From: Ziziphus jujuba | Lineage: Eukaryota; Streptophyta; Magnoliopsida; Rosales; Rhamnaceae | Direction: 5' to 3' | Length of the DNA: 64,000 bases | Assembly (NCBI RefSeq): GCF_031755915.1 | Contig: NC_083389.1 | Coordinates: forward strand, 21,761,001-21,825,000 | The notes under the pieces: model-generated | What the model was told of the DNA's origin: nothing | The model's input: the letters and a program-made list of their open reading frames with translations, nothing else | The model's database searches: none | Program-made: the position numbers and the translations under genes | Shown: positions 18,824-31,240 of the stretch, piece after piece | How the letters are laid out: each line of letters begins with the position of its first letter | Position numbering within the stretch: the stretch's first letter is position 1

Positions 18824-21800
18824 TTGTACAAATTCATGTTCAATGTAGGTGCGGTCGACCTGGGTTTCAATAGGAAACCATTTACATGGTGCAACAAAAG
18901 AGAAGGAACGAACAACATTAGAGAAAGATTGGATAGAGCTATGGCCAGCACCGAATGGAGAACTAGCTTTGATCAAGCAAGAGTAGTTCATCTATCCAAT
19001 GCACTATCGGATCATATCCCTCTCCAACTTAACCTTACCTTGGACCATCCACCAAAATCCAAACCTTTCAGATTTCTGGAAATTTGGACAAGAGATCCCC
19101 GGTGTAGGAAGGTTGTGCACGACGCTTGGACAGAGGCGGACTTGGGAAATAGGGCAGCCTCGATCAGATACAAGTTGCATAGCATAGCTTTAGCATTAAA
19201 AGATAGGAATAAAAATGTCTTTGGCTTCTACCATACAAGAGTGAGCAAAATTGAGGAGAAAATCAAGTGGATTCAAGGTTAGCAGCCCTCAGAGGAAGCT
19301 CTATTTAAAGAGAAGAAATTACAATGGGAACTCAATAAATGGAGAAAGAGAATAGTATTCTTATGGAGACAAAAGTCCAGAGAGATATGGCTAAAAGCAA
19401 GAGACAGAAATTTAAGTTTCTTTCATGCAACAACAGTGGCTAATAGAAGGAGGAACTTCATTTATGCCATGAAGGATGAAGATGGGACGTGGAAAACTAC
19501 GAAATAAGACATGGGCTCTTATTCACAAAGGAGTTCTCGAATCTCTTTGCAGCTGAGGAAATAAGAAGAAGTGAGAGGCTTGCTGATTTTATCACATGCA
19601 GTGTTTCAAGAGAAGAGAACCGACGTCTAGAGGCCATTCTGACAGAGATGGAAGTCTGGGATGCAGTCGAGGCAATCAAACCTATAAAATCTCTTGGATC
19701 CGAAGATCCGATGGGACACCACCCTTATTTTTCCAAAAATATTGGAATATTATGGGTAATGATGTGGTCAAAATGGTTCAAAACGTCTATAGGTCGGGCA
19801 TTTTTCCTCGAGATATCAATAGATCCTTTATTGTTTTGATTCCCAAAATTCATGAAGCCTCAACAATCAAACATTTTAGACCGATCAGCTTATGTAATAC
19901 AATATATAAAATTATTTCAAAGATCATTACTGATCGAATTAAACCCTTACTTGAGAATCTTATATCTCCTAACAAATCAGTCTTTATCCCTGAAAGATGG
20001 ATTGCAGGAAATATCATAGTGGCTAATAAGGTAGTGCATTCAATGAATCGCAAGAAAGGTTTCAAAGGTTTATTAGGAATTAAGGTGGATATATAGAAAG
20101 CGTATGATCGAGTTGATTGGGTGGTCCTCTCTAAAATTCTTGCTCTCTTCGGATTCTTAGACCAATTTGTGAAGCTGGTCTAAAATTGTGTTTCTTCGAC
20201 GTCTGTGGAGCTTTTGTTAAATGGAGGTATTGTGGGGAAAATCCCAATGGAAAGGGGTATCAGACAAGGGGACCCTCTCTCACCTTTTCTCTTCATCTTA
20301 TTCTCGGAGCTTCTCTCTAGAATGCTACTATTTTGGAAGATTGAAGGGAAGATTAACGGAGTAAAAATAGGCAGGAACGCTTCCATAATATCCCCTCATG
20401 TTTGCCAATGATATACTTATCTTTTGTAGAGCCAACGTTGAAGAAGCCAAAAATGTATTAAAGTGCCTTCAACTCTATGTACACAATGTCTGCCTTTCTT
20501 ATACCAAAAGGATGGTGCACAAATATTGAGAAAATGGGTAGAGTATTTCTATGGAAGAATAATCCTAATATTTTGAAAGGTTTCTCACCAATGGCTTGGA
20601 ACGTTATCTGTTAGTCGAAAAAAAAATAGGGACTAGGTTTCAAGGATCAATTGGAGTTTCAGTAAAGCTTTAACTGCAAAACTAGGATGGAATCTGATTA
20701 TGAAAAATAACAAGATGTGGGTTAAAGCTTTGAAGTCCAAATATTTTCCTTTTTCTTCCTTCATGAGATGCAAAAAGAAAAAGAGATGCTCTTGTCAGTG
20801 GGATGGCATCCTTAAAACAAGGTCTTTATTAGAGAAAAGGCTATGCTATAGAGTTGGGAGAGGGGATTCCATTAACATTTGGGAAGACCCGTGGGTCCCT
20901 AACAATCCACGATTCATCCCAATTCTTAGGAACCCTCCTCCTGTCGGTATGGGCATGCTTGCCTCTTTAAAGGAGAGCAATGGAGAGTCGAGCTGGAATT
21001 TAATTACCAATCTATTTGATCAACAATCGATGGAGAATATTAAAGGGATATTCTAGGCAAAACATTTCCAGGAAGATAAATTAATCTGGATGGAGTCTAA
21101 GTCTGGTGGTTTATCTGTGAAATCAGCTTATAAGCTTCAGAAAGAAGAAAGCTAGAGTGGTGAGAACTAGTGGATGACCTTTTGGGGCAGTAAACTTCAT
21201 GAGAGATCAAAGTTCTTCTCCTAGAAACTTGCTTGCCCACCATGGCTTACCATTAATGTTGAACTTAGAGGTTAGAGGAGTTAATGTAGTTTCCAATCAG
21301 TGTGTGCATGGTTGTCAAGACTGCGAAAATGAGACTCATGTGTTTTTTCAATGTGGATTGGCCAAGAGAATTTGGTTTGCCTGTTCATAGAGTGTGAGAT
21401 GGGATAACACCGGGTGTAGTGACCTTGACTCTTACCTCAAATGTCTGGCAGATCCAGTAGGGAATCTTCCAATCCACCAAGAAGACAAGGACAAGTTCTT
21501 CATATTCAGTGCCTTAATTCTGGAGCAACTGTGGTGGGAGCATAACCAAACCATGCATAAAGGCACATGTGCAAACCCAACTTGTATAATGAATGGAGTA
21601 AATATCAGATACAAGAAAATCATTGAAGTCTTCAAGACTGATGAAGAAACTACCACTTCGAAGGATCAAGAAGCACACTTGCATTGTTGGAAGCATCCAC
21701 CAAACGGAGTGATCAAAGTTAATATTGATGCAGTGATGACAAAAGGTGGCAGGTTCGAGGTAATGGTGGCACGAAATGTCAGGACCCGTCCAGAATTCCT

Positions 21801-24800
21801 TCCCCGGAACCCTAAACAGCCCTGATCCCAGGGAAACCCTACCGGACCCTCCAACGGAAAATCCGACAGAGCCTCCCCTAAGGGATTTACTTACCACAAA
21901 CTACCTGCACTGAAAACACACTTCAAAAAAACATCGCCTTATTCCTCCCACAAACTACAAACTGTTCCACAAATTTCAGCACTTCTCAAAAGCAACAACA
22001 GTCCAGTGCATAAATAAAACAGAAGTATCCCAATAGTATACAGAGCTTTAAGAAGTGCTAAACAACAGAAATACAACAAGGCTGAAAGAAATAATACACT
22101 GAAATGAAAGAGTACCGAAGTACTTCTCGAAACACAACAGCAGCGGAAAACTTGGTTCGCTCCGGAAGAACGTCTACCACCACTTGCACCTAAGGGAACG
22201 GAATTTAAAAGTGTGAGATGCTAATCATCTCCGTGAGTAACCCGAACTACTGAACACCTTTTGTGATAATAAAAATAATAGTAATAGCAATTAAAGAATA
22301 GAACACATACCAACAATTAATAAATAAGTAATAATAATAACGGTTGGAAAATAATAATTTCCCTCAAATCTCTCACCAATCACTCCGTTTGAAATGTTCC
22401 CTTTTTAAAACCCTTTTCGCAAAACCCAATGTACATACCTCCCAAAAACCAAGGGATTAAACCAGTTGATACACAATAAATAAATAGAAAACATACCCCA
22501 AATATATAATAAAAATATAATAAATTATAGTAAATAAATTTTGAACACCTTTGGGGTTTAAACCATTATTTGAAATTTACACCGACAATTACACCTGACG
22601 CACCACACCATATACCGGTGATGCCCTCCGATATCCAGCGTCCTGAGCACCGACTGGCGGGGGGTTAAAGAGAGAAACCTGCAGCGGTCACTTCGGCGTC
22701 CCGACAGTACCGACTGCTAAAAACCATCACCCGGCCAAGGAGGGGGGCGGCTGTGGCCAATAACAACTTGCCTGCCCACGGTCCAATGGCAACTCACGGG
22801 TGAAGTAAAAACCGCACGCTAAACCACATAATAACCGCGTGCTAAACCACGTGTCCATACACCATACACCAGAACACCAATACTGTATGAGTGCGTCTAA
22901 AAATAAACATAAGTAACCAACCGTACCGTTTTTCCAAAAACCACCGTGGGAAGTATACCAAATTTTCACAAAACACCATCCCACATATTTTTATTTAATA
23001 ACCCGGTACGAAACAATTGATAGCCAAAAAACCACAATTTCCTCGAAGTACGAGATGCAACCATAAAAATACCGCGGGGATAATTTATAAAATTTAAACA
23101 AATATTTTCATAAAATATTTAACCCAATTATGCCCGGAAAATCAAATTTAAAACCACATACAAATACCACCAAAATACACCTTGCTCATGCATAATAAAT
23201 AAATTAAACCAAAATAAAATCATAAATAAACCACACCACATGAGCATAATTTAAATACCAATTTAAATACCAATTAATTGCCCAAAATAATTTTTGAAGG
23301 TGGGTCACTCACCTGGAGCACGCAAATCAACTAAGATCCTCCTCGGGATCAACTCCACAACTCGCGCGTGCACCTAAACAACCACAGTGCACAAACCAAA
23401 AATATTAATATTTTATTCGGGTAATTCCCAAATGGATACCCGGGGAGCGAACACCAAGCAACATCTAAAGGGTTACGAGTTATATACCGAATCGAAGCTC
23501 GCGTGATGAGGATTACGGATTCGGTCTTACTTTCCGATGATCGGACCCGACGGGGTCGGAATCTCGCCGGAAAGCTTTTCGAGTTTCGGCTCCGCAATTC
23601 TCCCAAACCGTCGCGAATTGGCGGAAACGGAAGCCGGATTCGGGTTCAGGAGGTCGAACACTACGGACTGGAGCTGGCCGGAATTTCGGGTACTTGCCGG
23701 AACAGTACTTTCCGGCGAGCCGCCGCGGTCACCGGCAACCGTCGCCGGCGGCGGCGCGTGCGGTGGCCGTTGGTCGTGAAATTTTGCAGACTTGTAGATC
23801 GTGAGGAGAGCAACCCAACGGGACCGGCGGTGAGCAAAACGGAGGTCGGACGGCGGAGAAATCACCGTTCGAAGATTTTCGGCCCCTCGTCGGAAAACGC
23901 TCCGATCCCGGCGCGTCGGTGGTCCGATGGCCGTGATTTTTGGTGGGTCGGCCGGACTTGAGGAGAGGATGAAGGCTAGCTGGCGCGTGTGGCCGGAAAA
24001 TGGCCGGAAAAGGGTCGATTCGCGGTGGCCGGCGGTGGAGGGGTAAAACTCGCCGCCGATCTTCGGAGGTCCAATCCGGGCGCGTCCGGTGGCCGTTCGC
24101 CGTGAAACTTGGAGGTTTTGCCGGAAATGAGGAGGGCAAGCTTTCTGGCCGGCGCGTGCATAGTAACTCGACCAGAACAGTGGAAAAACTCCGGTGGCCG
24201 TCGGTCTCTCTCTTTCTTTCTCTCTCCTCTCTCTCTTTCTCTCTCTTCCCCGAGAGTTTTAACAAATAAAAACCCCTATGTGACACTGTTCATGCCACGT
24301 GGACCAATCAGAAGCTGACATGTGGCATTTCACTGTTCACCGACCCAAAAACATTAAAATAATACGGTATCCGGTAAACTTCAAACGTCCATAACTTTTT
24401 AACCGGATGTCCGTTTTGAGCGTGCCGCTAGTCTGTGAACTCGTATCGACGAGCACTTCACAACCATGTACGGGTAAAAGCTCAATTCCCCATAAACAAA
24501 AAGTCAACCCCGGCACTCCTTAGACAATTTGGACCGCAACTTATTTCGTCCATAACTTTCAAACCGTAGCTCCGTTTTCGACGTGCTACCAGTCTACGAA
24601 CTCGGGGCATCGTGCACTTCGCTACGGTACCCTGGTCAACTCGAAATTCCCACCGAGTCAAAAAGTCAACTTTTTACCCCTTCGGTCAACGGTCAACCTC
24701 GGTCAACATGCACGGATTCCGGTGCGATTTGGGACGGGGTGTTACACGAAACGAGAAGGGAGAGGTTTTGTATATTCAAGCTTTCAGATAAGTAATTTTG

Positions 24801-25060
24801 ATTCCTAAGTGGCAAAGGCATAAGGATTTTGAGAGCTCTTCAGTTTGCATGGAGACAGATGCTCTTTCAGTTTGCCAAGTAATCAGTAGAAGAAATAGTA
24901 CAGACACTCACTGGTCGATAGATAGCATATTTTTGAAAATTTCCTATTATGTGTCTAATTTTGAGTGTATTTTCTTTATGTAGGCTCCTAGGAGGGCAAG
25001 TAAAGTTGCTCATATAGTAGGAAAATGGGCAGTTAATCAAGGGTTTAGTGGACTATTGAC
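18824..25060 (+). pseudogene. LINE ORF2-like protein: endonuclease end, RT, zinc-ribbon, RNase H, broken
   Basis: Pieces in order follow. The C-terminal third of an AP-type endonuclease (18824-19282, RKPFTWCNKR, LSDHIPLQL); its N-terminal catalytic part is absent. Reverse transcriptase (about 19489-20480: SFIVLIPKI, FRPISLCN, KAYDRVDW, GIRQGDPLSPFLFIL). The catalytic FADD box reads FAND at about 20403-20414, so the first Asp is lost. RT-associated zinc-ribbon region (about 21199-21440: CQDCENETHVFFQC). RNase H (21678-21776, VNIDAV), which resumes after the solo LTR at 24747 with EVLYIQAFR, METDAL and a final PRRASKVAHIVGKWA. Multiple stops and frameshifts. Confidence 0.85.
21777..24746. mobile_element. 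Solo LTR, 2970 bp, inserted in the LINE RNase H region
   Basis: It starts TGTCAGGACCCGTCC and ends GGACGGGGTGTTACA, giving TG..CA ends and a terminal inverted pairing ACCCGTCC/GGACGGGT-like. The 5-bp target duplication CGAAA is exact (21772-21776 and 24747-24751), and the LINE reading continues across it. It has no gag-pol and no second internal copy of its ends, so it fits a solo LTR left by recombination, probably of a long-LTR Ty3/gypsy family. A GC-rich core (about 23500-24250) is full of GCCGG. The frames there are not protein-like. Confidence 0.85.
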
Positions 25061-25216
25061 CTTTTTTGTTTACCGCCCTCGTTTAGTGTTTGGGTGACTC
25101 GGGATAGTGTTCCTTTGGATACTCCCTGACCTCGAGACGTCATGCTCGTATTTTGCCGTTTTTGGTTTCTACGGAATTCTAGTATTTAGCCAAAAAAGAA
25201 AAACACTTCAAAATTT

Positions 25217-26548
25217 GTTGTATGCTACAAAATGTAATTATTTCATTTAATATAATAATAAACTCTAACTAAATCATCAAAAATTAACTAATAATATCAT
25301 ATAAATCATCTCTCAATCTTTAACTTTACCAATCACAATGGTAAATCTTAATTCAATTACTATTTTAATATAAAATTAATTTTGACTAAAAAATGAAAAA
25401 AAAAAATTTATGTCATTACTTCCAACATTTTATATTTAATTTTCCTTGAAAGAAGCCTTTTCAAAATTTCTTTTTCTTTTTTGTTTTTTTTGTTTTTTTG
25501 TTTCCTTAAAAGCTAAAACATAAAAACTCATTAGATGCAAAGTAATTGACATATACATGCATATCAATTTCACCATCTTCTTTTTCTTTCTCTTCTCTTC
25601 CCTTTCTTGCTTGTCTCTATCTTTTTTTTTTTAAAATAAATAAATGAAATACAGAATTATTTTTTTAAAAAAATGAAATACTTAATATATATTTTTAAAT
25701 TTTTTTGAGGTGGGTGGGCTTGAGCCTATCCTAGCCTACAGCCTATCCTAGCCCACGTTGTCACTGCCAGATATCCAAGTAACAAAGCCACTGCCTTCTT
25801 TTTTATTTTTTGTTTATTATTTTTTTAGGATTTGATACTTGGATTGGGATGCTCTCTTAGTTTTTTCAAAAAAATTTGTATGTAACCAAGAATATTTTGG
25901 CCATTTAAGAAAAAAATAAGTTTTTAAGTTTCAGAATTTGGATTATCCAAAAAAAAAAAAAAAAAAAAGGTTTCAGAATTTGAATTAATACCTTTTCTGC
26001 CCTTTTAATTTGGTTCATTTTTATAACATTTTCCATATATAGAATTAGAAATAAGAAAATCAAGGTGTTCATTGTCTATGCAGTCTAATTATTATATATT
26101 TTTATTATAATTCTAAATGCTAATTAATTAATTTCTTTTCAAAAATGAAAAAAAGGCAGATCATATGAGATCTCCAAGTTTTGGTATTACTATTATTATT
26201 ATTAATTTGGTGAATTCCAAGTTTTGATGATTTGCTTCCACCTAAAAAGATCCATTAAATAGGAATCAAGTTCCACTCTTGCTAAAGTGAATACAACACC
26301 CCACCTGAACTAAAAAGCGTCTCCGAACCCAACAACACGCTGAAAATTGGACACCTTGCCTTCAAAGCAAGGAACCCCAAAGGATCTGATCCACATGATT
26401 CCCACTCTCTTTTCTCTTATATTCCTCCATTTTAACCATTCTAAAACTTACTCTCTCTCCCTTAACCTCAGTCTTCCAAACTTCTCTCGAAGTTTCGCTC
26501 ACTTTCTCTCCCCCCAAACAATATTTTTCCGGGAAAATTTTTCACCAA
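25217..26548 (+). promoter_or_regulatory. Intergenic and 5' flank of the GT14 gene
   Basis: AT-rich with poly-A/T runs. A direct repeat of AGCCTATCCTAGCC lies at 25724-25756. The block 25975-26100 resembles 2355-2480 near the CTL gene. The last ~150 bp are rich in CTCTCTC and CTTTC, as in many plant 5' UTRs. No clear TATA box was fixed. The frame at 26347-26559 looks like leader sequence, not a gene. Confidence 0.45.
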
Positions 26549-29500
26549 ATGGGGATTAAACCTTTCATGATATCTTTCATGCTAATCGCAATTCTTTTCT
26601 CCCTCCTATACGTCCCAACTAGACTAACCATACCCATAAGCAGATTCAGGCCTGTAATCGTAAATCACTTCAATTTAAACCCATTAGGAAATAGTACGAA
26701 GCCATATCCTGTAACTTTTGCGTACTTGATTTCAGCAACAAAAGGGGATGTTGGGAGGCTAAAGCGTTTGCTCTATGCACTTTATCATCCGGGTAACTAC
26801 TATTTGATTCACATGGATTATGGTGCTCCGGAGGCTGAGAAAAGGGAGATTGCTGAATTTGTAGCCGGAGACCCAGTTTTTGGCGAAGTGGGTAATGTTT
26901 GGTTGGTGGGAAAATCCAATTTGGTCACATATAGAGGACCTACAATGCTTGCCACTACTCTTCATGCCATGGCAATCCTTCTTAGGACCTGTAAATGGGA
27001 TTGGTTTATAAATCTCAGTGCTTCTGACTATCCTTTAGTCACTCAAGATGGTATGGTGAGTGGCCATTTTTGTTTTCTGTGCTTTTCTATTTTTTATTTT
27101 TTATTTTTCCCTTCTCCTTTTTGATTTTGGTTCAGTGTAAAGTTTTGCTTTGGTTTCTGAGTGAAAAATGTTGCTTAATTTCAGATCTGATATATGCTTT
27201 TTCTGAGTTCCCAAGAGATCTCAATTTCATACAACACTCGAGTCGTTTGGGTTGGAAATTGTAAGTAGTACTTCTACTAGTTTTTTATTTTTATTTTCTT
27301 CCTAATTTTCTACCCAATTTTGCAGCAATAAGAGAGGCAGACCAATTATATTAGATCCTGGACTTTACAGCCTGAATAAATCGGAGATCTGGTGGGTTAT
27401 CAAACAGAGGAGTCTTCCAACTGCTTTCAAGCTCTATACAGGTTCTTTTCCTTAATCTTCTTATAATTTAAAGCAAATGTTACTTGATTAAGAAAAATGT
27501 TAGTGTTATATTCCTTTATGGTTAACTGGCTCCACTTTCTCAGCAAAAGAAAAAAAGAAAAAAAAAGAAAGAAAGAAAAACTGGCTCCGCCAGTTTTGTT
27601 TTACATTTTCTTAATTTTTTTTGATAAATAATACGATTACATTAAGCACAGAAGGACCTCCCCAGAATGAAGGAATTTTCTTAATTTGTTTGCTTTTTTT
27701 GTATTTCAAAATCTGTTTATAACCTTTGGCCAAAAAAATAAAAAATAAAAAAATAAATAATAAATTGTTTATTACCAGCCTTGCATGTGAAATTCTGGAG
27801 ACCGTACAGAAAGGAATCTCGGTACATGGTGCAAGTGTTTCGGTGATTTGTTTGTCAATTGCCCCTTTGTACTTTCTTTATTTATCCAATTGGGCCCATT
27901 GTTGTAGGTTATATAAACTTTGTCCCTTTTGGTTCTAAATTTTTGTTATAGCCCTTGACAAATCTGCAAGTTATTAAACTGTGAATTGCTTGGGGGACAA
28001 AAAAAATAATAAAATAAAATAAAATAAAATGTCAAACATATTAGGGGGCTTTATTATTTTATTAAATGGGTTTAGTTCTAGGCCTCTGGGGTTCTATTGT
28101 CCAATAATTCATCCATGGTTGTGATAATGATTTGTTTGCTTTTTAAGTGATATTCAAAAGCTTGTGACTTAAAAAAAAGCACAAATGATGAAACGTATGG
28201 AAAGAATAATTCTTCCATTATGACTAAAGTCCAGCTGTGGCTCATAATTAAGAATTCATGCATGTTGTTCCTGAGGTTCTTCCGAAGAACATTAAACAAA
28301 TTGGAATATCTTCTTTTTATTATTTAAATAAAATTTGATCTTTGTGTCAATTATTGTATAAAATTTTAATTAAAAAATCAAATAGGATATCAATTTAAAT
28401 TACTCATTAGAACATGATAAGTAGAACTCTCTAAAAGAAACCCTGTTTCTTAGTTAAATGGTATCAATAAGATGATTTAGATCGAACATAATGATAGGCA
28501 AAACATGTATCTTCAAAGTACCCTTAGGAATTATCTGCTATGTGCCATCGTGGTTTTAATTGCAGTAAACCACAAATTGGATATAAAACATTCATCATAA
28601 GTTGTACAATTAAGTCAGGCCAAAAAAAGGTTGTACAAGTGAGTCGCACAATAAAGCCAATAATGATTTCTCATATACCATTTATGTGTGTTATTTTATG
28701 TAAAATAAGCATTCAAACTCAGGATGGGAAATCAACTGGCGGTGTATGGACTTTCAAAATTGTACTTAATAAGGTAAGAAAAGATTGATATAGATTGGTA
28801 ATAATTAATTAGGTATGTGATTTCTTTAATAGTAGAAAATAATACTTGAGAACTTTCTTGCATGAGAAACATGTTTTCTAGGGTAGTGTTGTTGGACAGA
28901 AGCTAAGTTAGGAAGCTTCCTTTATGTAAGGGTTAGAGCTATAATTGAGCCTTATTTCGCAAAAGGTTAGAGAACCCATTATGTGGAACTTTCAAATGTC
29001 GCTTTCAGTGCCAGTTTTGCTTTTACTTTTTGGTGGCGATGGTCATGGTGGGCATATGGTTGGTAGCGGCTGGATGCTCACATATTTGTAATCATGTGCA
29101 TCACTATAATATGCTTTTTTTTTTTTTTTTTAGAAAAAGGAAAAAAAAACATTTTTTCATTATACCTAACCATTATATTAGGTTTGCAAATTAGTCAATT
29201 AATTTTTTGTTTAAAGATAAATAAAACGATATAATCAGGATAAGAAAAAAATATATATATATATATATATTATTTTTGGTGAAAAGTTTGGATGTTGTTA
29301 GGTGTATGTATCATTTTAGTTTTAGTTAAGAAATAATATAACAAGAGAAAGTAAAAATAATAACCGTAATACATAACTATTTATTTTCAGAAAAAAAAAC
29401 CTTTTTATGACAATTCTAAAATCTTACCAAGATTTGTATATTTATATATTTCAAAATTTTAAGTTATTAGGAATTAGACTTTTTAGTCATCAAAGATTAT

Positions 29501-31240
29501 TTGATTTATAACTTTAGGGATACTCATGAACTGGTTCATATATTCAAATCATATGCCTTAACAAATTTATTATTAAGAAAGAAAAAAAAATGGAATTTTA
29601 GGAAAAACCAGCGACAAAAAGACAAACAATGGAGTGTAAATAATAAAGCAAAAATTGGTGGGTGAGTGTGAAAATATCTTACTTGTCAAAGTTTATTACG
29701 TGGGCTAAAAATGTTCGTTTTTCCAACTTATTTTTCTTCTTTCTTTTTCTGCCGACAATAAACACTTTTTTTTTTTGTTAATTACTACCATAAACAATTT
29801 TTAAATTTTTTTCTTCTGGTAATAAACACTTTTTAAATGTTACTCTTTGATGCTGTGTATTTTTATATAAAAATAAGGCTTTGGGTATAAGGTGAGTAAA
29901 CTGAAATAGACACCTAAAAATCAGAGGCCGCATAATCTAGAAAGTAGAATTGCACGTGCCAATGCCTTGATACATGGTCCCATTTACAAATGCACATGGC
30001 TTTCCTACTTGTACGGCCTCCCTGTCTATAAAATTGTGGAAATATCTTAATTAGGGGAAAAAAAAAAGAAAAACAAAAGCCTATAAGTCGGCCCGTTCAC
30101 AAGCTGGTCCAGCTGATAAATGGTATTTTTTTTTTTTTTAACTAATAGATAATCATCTATTTGGAAAAGTTTTGATAAAAAGTAATACTATTACAAAAGT
30201 AATTTTAGACCCTTTTTTTTTTTTTCCTAAGAATGAAATAAGTGTGTTATTTAATCAACAATGACCCTTTAATATATTGACGCATTTAGAATGCCGAAAC
30301 AAGCTGAATTAGTTAGAATGGATTATTTTCAAGGGTTTTTTTTTCAATTAATTGAGAATATTTTAAATTTAACAAAATACAATGGACTGAATTTAAATTA
30401 ATTCAATTGAATAGGGTTCAATTTTAGTTTTCACAGGGGCTCGAGAGGACATTAAATTTCAATCTATTCGAAGACTTACAATTTCCGTCTCAAAAATCGA
30501 AATTTAATTTTAAAATGTTTTTGAGTTTGGGGACAGAACTTAGTGCCTTCACACGAAAGTTTTGGATTCGAATTCCTCCCTTCTAATTTAATAATAATAA
30601 TAATAAATAAATAAATAAATAATTAAAAAATGATTCAGAAAAACTATTTTAAGTTTTGTCCAATTATAGTTGGCTGAATTTAACTTAAACGGTATTAAAT
30701 CTTCTGTAACTCCAAACACCTGCAGGTTCAGCATGGACAATCTTATCAAGATCTTTTGCTGAGTATTGCATAGTGGGTTGGGACAATCTTCCAAGGACTC
30801 TCCTTCTTTACTATACAAACTTTGTTTCATCTCCTGAGGGTTACTTCCAGACGGTCATTTGCAACAACCAAGACTATAAAAGCACCACTGTCAACCATGA
30901 CCTCCATTACATTACTTGGGATAATCCTCCAAAGCAACACCCAAGATCTCTTGGACTTAAGGATTTCAGAAGAATGCTTCTAAGCAACCGACCTTTCGCC
31001 AGAAAATTCAAGAAAAACGATCCGGTTCTTAACAAGATTGACCGAGAGCTTCTGAAGAGACGACGAGGACAATTCAGTAATGGAGGATGGTGTGCGGGGA
31101 GTGGGAGGATGAAGAGGTTCTGCACTGGTTTGCAGAGCAGCTATGGTGTTCTAAAGCCTGGACCAGGGTCAAGAAGGTTAAAAACTTTGTTGACAAGGTT
31201 AATATCCCCCAAGAATTTCCAAAAGCAGCAATGCAGATGA
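26549..31240 (+). CDS. GlcAT14-type beta-glucuronosyltransferase (GT14 family), four exons
   Basis: Exons 26549-27050, 27185-27260, 27326-27441 and 30726-31240 join in frame to a predicted 402-aa protein, and every intron has GT..AG ends. A single N-terminal membrane helix (residues ~5-22, FMISFMLIAILFSLLYVP) fits a type II Golgi enzyme. The Core-2/I-branching (GT14) domain follows, with YLISATKGD, LLYALYHPGNYYLIHMD, WDWFINLSASDYPL, DLNFIQHSS, IILDPGLYS, PTAFKLYTGSAW and GYFQTVICN. Family members add glucuronic acid to arabinogalactan-protein galactan in the Golgi. At 402 aa it is shorter than the better studied GlcAT14A and closer to the short GlcAT14C type, but the paralog is not certain. 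No break was found. Confidence 0.93.
27442..30725 (+). other. Large third intron of the GT14 gene (3.3 kb)
   Basis: The intron begins GTTCTTTTCC and ends ACACCTGCAG. It is much longer than introns 1 (134 bp) and 2 (65 bp), and is AT-rich with (TA)n at about 29251-29270. A tRNA-like B-box sequence (GGATTCGAATTCC, about 30563-30575) followed by a (TAA)n/(TAAA)n tail at about 30588-30625 suggests a SINE remnant. No other gene is supported inside. Confidence 0.7.

Larger units (their letters stand above)
17153..25216 (+). mobile_element. L1-type LINE, decayed and split by a solo LTR
   Basis: ORF1-like and ORF2-like remains run left to right and end in an A-rich tail near 25190-25204. ACTTCAAAATTT occurs on both sides (17153-17164 and 25205-25216), a 12-bp match that fits a LINE target-site duplication. 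Without the 2970-bp solo LTR at 21777-24746 the element is about 5.1 kb. Frameshifts, stop codons and at least two internal deletions (endonuclease N-terminal part; RT after the catalytic box) make it inactive. Confidence 0.82.

Noticed and set aside
23503..24286. Arg- and Pro-rich frames on both strands, up to 185 aa
   Set aside because: They lie in the GC-rich core of the solo LTR, on overlapping opposite strands, with low-complexity composition.
28540..28788. 82-aa plus-strand frame inside the GT14 intron
   Set aside because: AT-rich chance frame without domain or splice support; it lies within an intron defined by intact flanking exons.
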